Source of the DNA: Chitinophagales bacterium
GTDB taxonomy: Bacteria; Bacteroidota; Bacteroidia; Chitinophagales; Chitinophagaceae
Length of the DNA stretch: 64,000 bases
Assembly (NCBI GenBank): GCA_020636495.1
Contig: JACJXQ010000010.1
Span: forward strand, 10,380-74,379
Reading direction: 5' to 3'
Position numbers and translations under genes: made by a program. Each line of letters opens with the position of its first letter. Within the stretch, counting starts at the first letter, position 1. The notes under the pieces are model-generated. The model saw only the letters and a program-made list of their open reading frames with translations, was not told the origin of the DNA and made no database searches. Shown piece after piece: positions 1-7,657 of this stretch.

Positions 1-34
1 AACATATTTTGAGTATTCTATAATATAACGCATA

Positions 35-490
35 ATGGCTAACGTAAGTAACGCACAAAAGAGCTTTAATTGGTTGATAGAGGTTAACGGGCTGAACTCT
101 TTCCTGGCTCAGAAGTGTAATGTACCATTACCCGAAATAGGGGCAGTATCTCACGGTGATACCAACTACGATGTGAAAACGGCGGGTAGGATAGCTTTGG
201 AGGACATGGTATTGGAGAAACTTGTACCAGCCCCCGGAGGTGATTCATGGGCAATGACATGGTTACAGACCGCCCGTAACATGGCCACAGGCGGTGGTGC
301 TTTACCTCTTAATTACAAGGCCACGGTGGTTGTACGCGAGCTTTCTGATGACGGTGTTACTATCCTGCGTTCTTTCGTATATACGGGGGCTTGGGTGCGT
401 AAGGTAGAACATTCAGGATTGGATCGTACTTCTGAGGATAATGTTATAGAGACGGTGACCATATCCGTAGACCGGGTAACACAGATATAA
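35..490 (+). CDS. Tail tube protein, T4 gp19-like
   Basis: This 151-residue protein would polymerise into the inner tube of the tail, through which DNA passes. Its length, the opening with a polar helix followed by a beta-rich body (residues 14-20 read FLIEVNG-like), and the ending in short beta strands fit the gp19-like tube family. It is followed by the chaperone and tape measure genes, the standard order in contractile-tailed phages. The sheath gene would normally lie just upstream, outside the window. ATG at 35 is the only sensible start. The family call is from pattern recognition and position. Confidence 0.8.
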   Translation: MANVSNAQKSFNWLIEVNGLNSFLAQKCNVPLPEIGAVSHGDTNYDVKTAGRIALEDMVLEKLVPAPGGDSWAMTWLQTARNMATGGGALPLNYKATVVVRELSDDGVTILRSFVYTGAWVRKVEHSGLDRTSEDNVIETVTISVDRVTQI

Positions 491-510
491 CATACTACAT
501 TTTTCATATG

Positions 511-550
511 TAAACACCTGTTAAAAATAAACAGGTGTTTATTTTTTTTT
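511..550 (+). terminator. Rho-independent terminator after tail tube gene
   Basis: An 11-bp perfect stem (TAAACACCTGT with ACAGGTGTTTA) around a 9-base loop is followed by nine T residues. It separates the highly expressed tube gene from the chaperone gene. Confidence 0.9.
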
Positions 551-552
551 GT

Positions 553-560
553 TACCTTTG
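553..560 (+). promoter_or_regulatory. Bacteroidota -7 promoter element
   Basis: TACCTTTG matches TAnnTTTG and lies directly behind the terminator, 18 bases before the chaperone ATG. No clear TTG -33 element is seen, so this is a moderate call. Confidence 0.5.
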
Positions 561-578
561 GTTACATAAAATGGAATT

Positions 579-1460
579 ATGCACACGGTAAAACTACTAA
601 GCGGTATCCCCGCCGTAATCACAAATTTAGGGGGAAAGGAACAGCGTATACTTACTGAGGGCAAACAAGGTCCGACACCCGACAAGATGAACAGGATGTT
701 ATTGTCTTTTGTAAAGAAACTCGGGGACGTGACGTTATCTGACCTGAAAGATGATGAACAGTTGAAACTGGTATCCGGGTTATTATCCTGCGATAAGCAG
801 AAATTGTTTATAGCGGCACGGGCGATAACCTATGAGTCCGACCCTAATTATATATTTACCTACGATTACACCGACACGGCAGGTAAGAAGCGTTCAAAGG
901 AAATGCAGATGGACCTGACAGATGGTGTCCCCGAATTTACTGCCAAGAAATTTGACCCATCGTTAATAGCCGGTAGGTCGATAAGTGACCTGCGCATGAA
1001 CTGGCAGAGTATTCGCGACACCGCCGAGGACTTCGATTGTATGACAGTTGATGAGGCGAAGCAGGCAGCGGTTATGGAGTTTGATGTACCCATTAAGGAT
1101 GACCCCGTTATAACGGGCGGGCGTGTAAGTATATGTATGATGGGAGAGGCCGGGGCTACTTATATGCAGACGGTGAAACGTTCAGAGATAAGCTCGCATA
1201 CGCTTCTAATGGCACGCACCCTACGACATTATGTAATAGGCAGTGACATACCCATAAACTCCCGTATAGCCGATATTGATAAAATGCATCAGCTTAACCT
1301 GGAATACATAAGACTGGTGCTGCGCATATTTGAGGGTAAGGTAGAAACAGTTGTGGAGTTCGATAAGCCGGAGGATGACAACAGTCTTGGGGAGGGGGCT
1401 ACCGTACAGATAGACCTGTTACAAGAACTATCTTTTTTCTTCCTTTCGGGTCAGATGTAG
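579..1460 (+). CDS. Tail assembly chaperone, short form (lambda G-like role)
   Basis: This 293-residue protein lies between tail tube and tape measure, the slot of the tail assembly chaperone that coats the tape measure during tail polymerisation. The body is mixed alpha/beta with an acidic stretch near residues 268-275. The end of the gene carries the slippery heptamer TTTTTTC in the correct phase (positions 1433-1439), 21 bases before the stop, and the -1 frame stays open beyond it. This mirrors the G/GT arrangement known from long-tailed phages. Function is inferred from position and frameshift architecture; the sequence itself is not recognisable to me. Confidence 0.65.
   Translation: MHTVKLLSGIPAVITNLGGKEQRILTEGKQGPTPDKMNRMLLSFVKKLGDVTLSDLKDDEQLKLVSGLLSCDKQKLFIAARAITYESDPNYIFTYDYTDTAGKKRSKEMQMDLTDGVPEFTAKKFDPSLIAGRSISDLRMNWQSIRDTAEDFDCMTVDEAKQAAVMEFDVPIKDDPVITGGRVSICMMGEAGATYMQTVKRSEISSHTLLMARTLRHYVIGSDIPINSRIADIDKMHQLNLEYIRLVLRIFEGKVETVVEFDKPEDDNSLGEGATVQIDLLQELSFFFLSGQM
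1433..1439 (+). promoter_or_regulatory. Probable -1 ribosomal frameshift site
   Basis: T TTT TTC is a classic X XXY YYZ heptamer, read in the zero frame as Ser-Phe-Phe. Slipping back one base joins the chaperone to the 64-codon open stretch that ends at 1633. Confidence 0.7.
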
Positions 1461-1633
1461 ACGATATGTATTTTTACCTGACGGTGGGACAGGAAGGGTT
1501 GCCGCTTAGTCTGACAGAGTTCGAGGGTATGAGTTTGGGCAGGATACGTACTTATATACGGCTTATGGATGAGCATTACAAGCGTATAAAAGATGCTTAC
1601 GATGCTGCCAGGAATGGTAAGCCTAAAAATTAA
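1439..1633 (+). CDS. Chaperone frameshift extension (lambda T-like role)
   Basis: After a -1 slip at the heptamer, translation would continue for 64 more residues to the TAA at 1631-1633, giving a fusion of about 351 residues. An internal ATG at 1466 could alternatively start a free 55-residue protein (MYFYLTVGQEG...), but the frame is open without interruption back to the slippery site. The extension is helical and charged, with RIRTYIRLMDEHYKRIKDAY in its middle, and sits immediately before the tape measure gene, as GT extensions do. Confidence 0.65.
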   Translation, partial: LPFGSDVDDMYFYLTVGQEGLPLSLTEFEGMSLGRIRTYIRLMDEHYKRIKDAYDAARNGKPKN

Positions 1634-1642
1634 GTCAATTAA
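1630..1642. repeat. 13-bp TTAA palindrome, copy 1
   Basis: TTAAGTCAATTAA, overlapping the stop codon of the chaperone extension and next to the 1647 hairpin. Confidence 0.7.
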
Positions 1643-1646
1643 TATT

Positions 1647-1675
1647 AAAGGGTGTCGCAAAAACAGACACCCTTT
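1647..1675 (+). other. Perfect 10-bp hairpin before tape measure gene
   Basis: AAAGGGTGTC pairs perfectly with GACACCCTTT around a 9-base loop. No T tract follows, so it may be a weak terminator, an mRNA stabiliser, or a structure limiting tape measure expression. Confidence 0.5.
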
Positions 1676-1711
1676 ATGCATAAAATACCACAGGTAATGT
1701 AACTTTACAAT

Positions 1712-4072
1712 ATGAGATTCACAGACAGCGGTTTAGGTTTTGGTATCGCATTTTCCTTGTACGATAACTTCTCGCACACTTCCCGTAAGATACAGGGGGA
1801 AATGCGCAGGCTGGAACTCGGGGCAGACAGACTACACGGGCAGGTTAACCGTAGCATGGCTATGGCAGCGGGCGGTGTAGGTATGCTGTTCACTTCTTTC
1901 CTGGGACTTAACCAGTTCATAAAGGCTGCCAAGATAGATGCCCGTTTTCAGATGTTGGAGTTCGGTATTGAGAACTTTGTACAGTCTGCTGTAAAAGCTC
2001 AGCAGGTTATAGCGGGCATAAAAAAGGACGCACTGCAGAACCCGGTGTTTGAGTATGATGCCATGTTGGAAGCCAACACTATGCTCATATCAGGTGGTGT
2101 AGCATCTGAGCAAGCTGCCCGCATAGTAAAAAATATGACAACCATCATGTTTGCTACGGGTAAGGGTAACGAGGAACTACGCCGTATGGGTGTCAACCTG
2201 CAACAGTTGGCAATGGGAGCTTTCAATATGCGGGACGTTATACAGTTCGGTTATGCGGGTGTGCCGTTGATCGAACTGTTCAAGCGTTACCTGGGTATGG
2301 ATATTACGAGTAAGGGGGCAGCCTCAAAACTCACCGTAGACATGGTAGATGAGGTGCTTAAACGTGCCACAGCTTCGGGAACCGTATATGCTAAGTCATT
2401 ACAACGGGTTATGGAGACGGTGGAAGGTAGGATACGTATGCTGCATGAGATGGTGAATTTCAGTTACCGTGAGGTAGGTAAGGCCATACGTAGGGAGACT
2501 ATGGGTATGTTGGAGTGGTTGGCTAAGGTAATGGGTAAACTGCAGTCTTTTCTACAAACACCGTTAGGCCAGTGGTTCGCCCGTACCGCACTTAAGGTAA
2601 CGGTACTTGTTGCTGCCTTCGGTGCTTTGATACTATCTGCCGCTATACTCAGGTGGTCATTATTCGGTACAGCCGCCATGATGACCCGTAGTACGCAGGC
2701 TACGGTAATGCAAACATTGGCCACTAAAGGACTAACCGCCGCCTGGGCGAAGTTGGGTTGGGTGTTTATTAAGAGTATCCCTAAAATGATCGCAGCGGTA
2801 GCCCCGTTAGCGGCAGTTGCCGCCGGTATATATGCGGTTTACCGTGGTGTTAAGGAGTTTGATACTTTCTATGAGAATAGTGCCCTGTTACAACCTCGTA
2901 CAGGGTTTATGGGTTTTTTACAGAAACTCGGGGGTGCTGTACGCTGGATGATGATGCTTTTCAGAGGGTTCGAGGTAAGTAGTAAAGGAGTGTTCGATAT
3001 TGACGGTAAGATGTACCGGGCTATGGTCAGGTTAGGCATGGGTGATTGGGCACGTAATATGGCCATGTGGGTAGGCAGGCTCATATATGCATGGCGTGGT
3101 TTTAAGACGGGGGTACGTGATGCTGTCGGGTATTTTATAGGACTTATTGAGAATCTGCTTAATAAACTCGGGTTATTCCAATGGTGGTCTACGAAGGCTT
3201 CGGGTACATTAGAGGCGTGGGCATTGGTAGGTCGTAAGGTAGGCATCATACTCGGTGCTGTTTTAGGCGGTTTACTTGTATACATGGGGTTCATGATAGC
3301 GCGCACTGTTATGCTGGCAGCGGTGACACTCGTACAGGCCGGGGCGATGTTCCTGGCGTATTGGCCGATATATGTGGTAATAGGTTTGATAGTGGCAGCA
3401 CTTATAACCTGGTGGACATGGAGTGACCGTACTACAAAGAAGATGACCGCACAGTGGGGTAATATGAACACAGTTGCTCAGGAATACTTCGGGGGCATGG
3501 AGAATATGGATATGGCGGGATTAGGTACTACCATGGGAACACATCTTGTGCAAGGGTTTAGTGATGCCATACAGTCATGGGATGTAGCTGAGGAACTGCG
3601 TATGATGGTGCGTAACGCATGGCGTGGGTTTTTAGGGTTCGATACTACAGGCCAGCACGGATACTGGGAATATCAGTGGATGGGGCTGAAAAATAGAGTA
3701 TTCCCGTATATAGGGGGAATTATTAAGAATGATGCTAAGGCCATGGCAGGTGCGGGCTTAAGTGTTATGAACGCGGCTATGACTGCCGTTACCCCTTGGA
3801 CGATGTTAGATACGCCCGAGAAAAGGGCTGAGGCTGCAAGAAAGGAAGCAGCGGCCCGTAAGTTCAACGGCCCGGGTGTTCCGTCAATACCTGTGGATTC
3901 TATGGTAGCACAGAGGCGTGATGTACTAAGTAGGTACAACGACATAATACCAACGCAGCGGGGTGATACCGTAGTGAATGTGTATCTTGACGGGCAGGAA
4001 ATAGCTAAAAAGGTAGCCGTGGAGAGTATGGAACAGTACCAGTGGATGTTAGGTACACGACACTCCGAATAA
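1712..4072 (+). CDS. Tail tape measure protein
   Basis: At 786 residues it is one of the two longest proteins of the tail module. It sets tail length and occupies the tube lumen. The N-terminal 300 residues are helical, with coiled-coil character and Ala/Gly/Met-rich stretches. Residues about 290-390 and 500-570 contain several hydrophobic membrane-like segments (for example around LVAAFGALILSAAILRW), typical of tape measures that insert into the host membrane. The C-terminus has basic, proline-containing sequence. Position after the chaperone and before the baseplate genes supports the call. No lysozyme or peptidase motif was seen. Confidence 0.85.
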   Translation: MRFTDSGLGFGIAFSLYDNFSHTSRKIQGEMRRLELGADRLHGQVNRSMAMAAGGVGMLFTSFLGLNQFIKAAKIDARFQMLEFGIENFVQSAVKAQQVIAGIKKDALQNPVFEYDAMLEANTMLISGGVASEQAARIVKNMTTIMFATGKGNEELRRMGVNLQQLAMGAFNMRDVIQFGYAGVPLIELFKRYLGMDITSKGAASKLTVDMVDEVLKRATASGTVYAKSLQRVMETVEGRIRMLHEMVNFSYREVGKAIRRETMGMLEWLAKVMGKLQSFLQTPLGQWFARTALKVTVLVAAFGALILSAAILRWSLFGTAAMMTRSTQATVMQTLATKGLTAAWAKLGWVFIKSIPKMIAAVAPLAAVAAGIYAVYRGVKEFDTFYENSALLQPRTGFMGFLQKLGGAVRWMMMLFRGFEVSSKGVFDIDGKMYRAMVRLGMGDWARNMAMWVGRLIYAWRGFKTGVRDAVGYFIGLIENLLNKLGLFQWWSTKASGTLEAWALVGRKVGIILGAVLGGLLVYMGFMIARTVMLAAVTLVQAGAMFLAYWPIYVVIGLIVAALITWWTWSDRTTKKMTAQWGNMNTVAQEYFGGMENMDMAGLGTTMGTHLVQGFSDAIQSWDVAEELRMMVRNAWRGFLGFDTTGQHGYWEYQWMGLKNRVFPYIGGIIKNDAKAMAGAGLSVMNAAMTAVTPWTMLDTPEKRAEAARKEAAARKFNGPGVPSIPVDSMVAQRRDVLSRYNDIIPTQRGDTVVNVYLDGQEIAKKVAVESMEQYQWMLGTRHSE

Positions 4073-4077
4073 TACAT

Positions 4078-4085
4078 TAATTTTG
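4078..4085 (+). promoter_or_regulatory. -7 promoter element abutting ATG
   Basis: TAATTTTG matches TAnnTTTG and ends five bases before the ATG at 4091, so the predicted transcript would have almost no leader. Confidence 0.5.
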
Positions 4086-4090
4086 TCAGT

Positions 4091-4741
4091 ATGCAGAAAC
4101 TGGTTAACAAGGGGCTTAATACTACTTATGGTAAAATATACCTGATGGAAGCGGGTGTTGCGCCCGAACAGGCAGGTGTGTTAGAAGCCCAGTTCGTACC
4201 TCAGACGCTCAGTGACCCGCGTACTGCCGATATAGCTGCTTTGAAAGTTATAGGTAGGAACAATCCCCGTTACCAGCATACAGGGGGTGAGGATTCATTA
4301 ACGCTTAACCTGGACTTTGTGGCTGATGAGGGTTCACACCGTTCCGTACTTGCTAAGATAAATTGGTTAAAGGCTTTTACATATAATGATGGCGGTAACC
4401 GTCCGGCACGCAGGCTGATATTGGCATGGGGTAATATGTATGATAAGCACCGCTGGATAGTAAAGTCTGTTACCCCCACCAAAGAATTGTTTAATCATGA
4501 GTTCGGTATGCTACCTGACAGGGCAACGGTTGAGGTGCAGCTACTCTTGGACACTGATTTCAATTGGGGGTGGGATGATGTAGCTCCCTACACCGAGCTT
4601 GGGGAGCAGGATGGTAACGACCCGCTGAGACTTGGGCCTGCCTACGAAGGACCTGCCGAAGATCAGGCATGGCGCAACATAACAAACGACAATAATTTTG
4701 AATCCATATTACGTAGATTAGTACAAAGGTTACGCTTATAA
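4091..4741 (+). CDS. Baseplate/tube-initiator protein of the contractile injection family
   Basis: A 216-residue protein placed directly before a LysM-like protein and the hub gene. This order matches the contractile injection system tube-related protein that joins tube and hub (the CIS tube N-domain/LysM pair). Beta-rich segments such as EAQFVPQTLSD and TVEVQLLLDTDFNWGWD fit that family. Its stop overlaps the ATG of the next gene by one base (TAATG), indicating translational coupling. Assignment rests on order and general pattern. Confidence 0.6.
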   Translation: MQKLVNKGLNTTYGKIYLMEAGVAPEQAGVLEAQFVPQTLSDPRTADIAALKVIGRNNPRYQHTGGEDSLTLNLDFVADEGSHRSVLAKINWLKAFTYNDGGNRPARRLILAWGNMYDKHRWIVKSVTPTKELFNHEFGMLPDRATVEVQLLLDTDFNWGWDDVAPYTELGEQDGNDPLRLGPAYEGPAEDQAWRNITNDNNFESILRRLVQRLRL

Positions 4742-5061
4742 TGGCTGATATAGTTACATTGAGTATAGACAATCTGTATGCCAACGCCAAGTTGTATGAT
4801 AGCTTCGGCACGGGTGAGCAACTGTTACTCCGGGATAAAGTAGTATTCACACCATCGGTAGATGATAAGTGGCATACTTTGGTTGACGGGGACCGGCTTG
4901 ACCTGATAGCTTGGCGCATGTATAAGGGTAAAGTAACTACCCCGCACAGGTTATGGTGGGTCATAGCTGATGCCAACAATATACATAATCCATTTGACCT
5001 GTCTGATTACGTGGGTAAAGCACTTCTGATACCGGCATACGAAAATATAAGAATAAACTAA
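4741..5061 (+). CDS. LysM-domain baseplate protein
   Basis: A 106-residue protein whose C-terminal half reads as a LysM module: a strand near residues 42-47 (HTLVDGD), a helix with LIAWRMY, and a closing DYVGKALLIP strand. Such proteins (P2 gpX and T4 gp53 types) connect hub and tube or wedge and may touch peptidoglycan. It overlaps both neighbours by one base through TAATG junctions, so the three genes are probably translated together. Confidence 0.75.
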   Translation: MADIVTLSIDNLYANAKLYDSFGTGEQLLLRDKVVFTPSVDDKWHTLVDGDRLDLIAWRMYKGKVTTPHRLWWVIADANNIHNPFDLSDYVGKALLIPAYENIRIN

Positions 5062-6503
5062 TGGCAACCGGCTACGCGTCTGTTATAAAAAAAGTAATAC
5101 TCGGCACATCTTTATCGGGTGTGGACATATCTGATGATGTGAGTTACATCGTATATACAGAATCCACTAAGAAGCATAGCCATGCTGAGTTCGTAATAAC
5201 AGGTGATAATGCTGCTGTAATAGCCGACATGCCCGAACTGGAAACAGGTAGGGCCATTATATTTTCATACGGGTATATACAAGGGGTTATGTCACCTTAC
5301 CATCTTACGGTGATAACTGATGTAAGTATTGATTATACCACATCGGGCCTTACCTTAACTATTCGTGCACTGGATAAGGGGCTATCATTACGTAAAGTAG
5401 GCAGTAGTCGTATTTGGAAAAATATCACAACCGCGGGTATAGTTTCAGAGATAGCTGCTATGCATGGCCTGACCCCTAATTTTCAGCAGATAGGTACCCC
5501 TTTGACGTGGGGCAGTTTACCACAGCAGGGTATGGATAACATGCAGTTCCTTAAGTGGCTGGCCAAGCGGGAAACAGGTGGGGATTACGTAGTGTATATA
5601 CAGGATGACGTACTCAATTTTATAACAAGACCTAAAGGAACATCGGCCATAGAGCAGGTAGCGGTAGGTAAGGATAACCGTACTATGCGGTTTACCGTAA
5701 GGCACAAGGAATCACAACCTGACCCGAATATGTCGGGCGTGTCCAAGGTGAAGGGAGGTAAAGCGTTCAGCGCAAATTCACTGGAACAGTTATCAGCGAC
5801 AGGCCTGCAACAGTGGCGCATAACTGCCCGTAACGGCCTGCCCTATGTAGTTGACAGGAATGGTAACACCGTTGCCGCTGTGCCGAAGCAGGTAGTGCAG
5901 GTAGGTGATAATACGTATGCTGAAATATCTACCGATGCTACGGGTAAGCTGGTGTACAGTAACCCGGCCAAGACCCCGCCTGACGCTAAAGTGCTTGTTA
6001 AATCGGATAGTACGGTGGGTGCATTTATTGATAATTTTTTCCCGGGTAAGCAAACCCCCGCCATCAGTCCTGATATGTCAGACGATGAGGTACTGAACAC
6101 CATAAATTCTGACTATAAAACGAGTGTGGAAGATGTACTAAAGGCTACGTATGTAGAAGTAGGTAACCCGGTAAGGACCATCAACCAGGTGATTACTTTT
6201 TCTAACATCATAAAACGGTACGCGGGTAATTGGATAACTACGGAGGTAGTGCACAATATAGGATCGGCTGATTACACAACCACATCTACGCTATCTAAAG
6301 ATGGTTTACAGGGTAGCGGTCTTGTTCAGAATGATAAGGTTAATGATACCCCTGCGGAGGCTACCACTACACCCGATTCCCCGACAGTTCAGATAGTATC
6401 GCAAACCGGTGCAGTGACCACCACGGAGGGCAAACCAGTGATAAAGAAGCCAACAGTTATAACAACCACGGACGTTCGTAAAACAGGTAGATACAGCAAG
6501 TGA
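5061..6503 (+). CDS. Baseplate hub protein, gpD/gp27-like
   Basis: 480 residues. The first 200 residues form the beta-rich hub fold expected of P2 gpD-type late-control proteins: an FVITGDN-type strand pair, then TAGIVSEIAAMHGL and FLKWLAKRETGGDYVVYIQDD, which resemble the domain that seeks and positions the spike. The C-terminal 150 residues are Thr/Val-rich and probably extended. It is followed by the OB-fold spike protein through a TGATG overlap, the usual gpD-gpV neighbourhood. Confidence 0.75.
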   Translation: MATGYASVIKKVILGTSLSGVDISDDVSYIVYTESTKKHSHAEFVITGDNAAVIADMPELETGRAIIFSYGYIQGVMSPYHLTVITDVSIDYTTSGLTLTIRALDKGLSLRKVGSSRIWKNITTAGIVSEIAAMHGLTPNFQQIGTPLTWGSLPQQGMDNMQFLKWLAKRETGGDYVVYIQDDVLNFITRPKGTSAIEQVAVGKDNRTMRFTVRHKESQPDPNMSGVSKVKGGKAFSANSLEQLSATGLQQWRITARNGLPYVVDRNGNTVAAVPKQVVQVGDNTYAEISTDATGKLVYSNPAKTPPDAKVLVKSDSTVGAFIDNFFPGKQTPAISPDMSDDEVLNTINSDYKTSVEDVLKATYVEVGNPVRTINQVITFSNIIKRYAGNWITTEVVHNIGSADYTTTSTLSKDGLQGSGLVQNDKVNDTPAEATTTPDSPTVQIVSQTGAVTTTEGKPVIKKPTVITTTDVRKTGRYSK

Positions 6504-7219
6504 TGGATATAGAAAAGAACATAAGAGCGCATGGCACAGAGTACTACGGTAAGTATTACTCTGTTTATGAAGGTACTGTAGCAGACAATAAAGACCCTGA
6601 CAAGTTGGGCAGGGTGAAATTATCTATGGATATATTCGGTGGACAGACCCATGATTATTGGGCAAGACCGCGTAACCTACCTACGGGGAATACCGCCGGT
6701 ATTTGGTTTATCCCCGCCATAGGCGATAAGGTATGGGTGACTTTCATAGGCGGTGATCAGCGTTACCCTATGTGGGAATATGGTAACGCCACCGACACGG
6801 GTATGTCACTCTCCGAACTATATGACGCAGGGGGTGTTCCTACGGGCATTATCATAAAGACGGTAAGCGGGCATTCCCTGTTTTTGAATGATGCTGATGG
6901 GGAAGTAGTGCTGGCACATTCAGCCGGGGCTTCTGTGACACTGGACGATACCAATGTTACGGTAACTAATGGAAGTAACAAAGTAACAGTCAGCAAGTCT
7001 AAAGTGTTGCTCGGGTCATCATCTGCGAGTGATGCCATGGTTAAAGCTACGGAACTGGATAGTTTATTGGATGCTTTGTTCAATGTCCTTAATACATTTA
7101 CGGTTACTGTATCAGGTGCAGTAGGCACAGCGTCACCCGCGTCAGTTGCGGCACTGCAGGTAATAGCTAACACGCTGCAACCCCTTATTAAGTCGCAAAG
7201 AGTTTTTACGGATACTTAA
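6503..7219 (+). CDS. Baseplate spike protein, gpV/gp5-like OB fold
   Basis: 238 residues from the ATG at 6503, chosen over the GTG three bases upstream because it forms a TGATG junction with the hub gene. Residues 16-95 carry the gp5/VgrG OB-fold signature (YEGTVADNKDPDKLGRVKLS, then a W-x-R-P segment and IGDKVWVTFIGGDQRYP). Residues 100-170 have repeating strand patterns typical of a beta-helical spike. The C-terminus is helical and hydrophobic. It should form the membrane-piercing tip under the hub. Confidence 0.85.
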   Translation: MDIEKNIRAHGTEYYGKYYSVYEGTVADNKDPDKLGRVKLSMDIFGGQTHDYWARPRNLPTGNTAGIWFIPAIGDKVWVTFIGGDQRYPMWEYGNATDTGMSLSELYDAGGVPTGIIIKTVSGHSLFLNDADGEVVLAHSAGASVTLDDTNVTVTNGSNKVTVSKSKVLLGSSSASDAMVKATELDSLLDALFNVLNTFTVTVSGAVGTASPASVAALQVIANTLQPLIKSQRVFTDT

Positions 7220-7229
7220 AATGTTTGTG

Positions 7230-7237
7230 TAAATTTG
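7230..7237 (+). promoter_or_regulatory. -7 promoter element abutting ATG
   Basis: TAAATTTG ends four bases before the ATG at 7242, predicting a leaderless message for the gp25-like gene. Confidence 0.5.
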
Positions 7238-7241
7238 TCGT

Positions 7242-7625
7242 ATGGTGGATTTGGCATATTTAGGTAAAGCGGTTAAATACCCGCTGACTATAACTAACGG
7301 TGCTGTGGCAGTAGCTACGGGCACCGATGTCATATATGGTAGCATCCTGATGATACTTACCACACCGATAGGTACGGCATATTTTAACCCTGAGTTCGGT
7401 AGTAACATATTTTTAGTATTTCATCCGAATGATGAGGTACTGGCCCGGCAGTTAAAGGACGCTGTATATGACAGTTTAGGTAAGTGGGAGAAACGTATAC
7501 GGGTAATTGATGTGCGGGTAGATCAGGGGTTGGATGCCGCGCTGGTGTATATACGCTATAAGATACTGGCAACTGACCAGGTAGATACATTTGTATATCC
7601 GTACTTTAAGAAGCGCGTGGCATAG
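7242..7625 (+). CDS. Baseplate wedge protein, gp25/W family
   Basis: A 127-residue gp25/gpW-like protein that links inner baseplate to sheath and triggers contraction. Family landmarks are visible: an early strand leading to ILMILTTPIGTAYFNPEFGSN (residues 37-56; the TP-G-R/N motif), then a helix and the RVIDVRVDQG strand region near residues 87-96. Its position between spike and J-like protein is canonical. Confidence 0.85.
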   Translation: MVDLAYLGKAVKYPLTITNGAVAVATGTDVIYGSILMILTTPIGTAYFNPEFGSNIFLVFHPNDEVLARQLKDAVYDSLGKWEKRIRVIDVRVDQGLDAALVYIRYKILATDQVDTFVYPYFKKRVA

Positions 7626-7626
7626 A

Positions 7627-7639
7627 TTAATTGACTTAA
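7627..7639. repeat. 13-bp TTAA palindrome, copy 2
   Basis: TTAATTGACTTAA, just after the gp25-like stop and 18 bases before the TTG start of the J-like gene. Confidence 0.75.
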
Positions 7640-7657
7640 TTTTTTAAAACAGGTACA

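Noticed and set aside
1..34. End of an upstream gene such as the sheath
   Set aside because: Only 34 bases are available and several frames have stops here, so no gene end can be assigned.
2869..3471. Long minus-strand frame opposite the tape measure gene (200 codons)
   Set aside because: A shadow of the tape measure gene: wrong composition, no start context and no promoter on that strand. The same applies to other antisense frames throughout the + strand modules.
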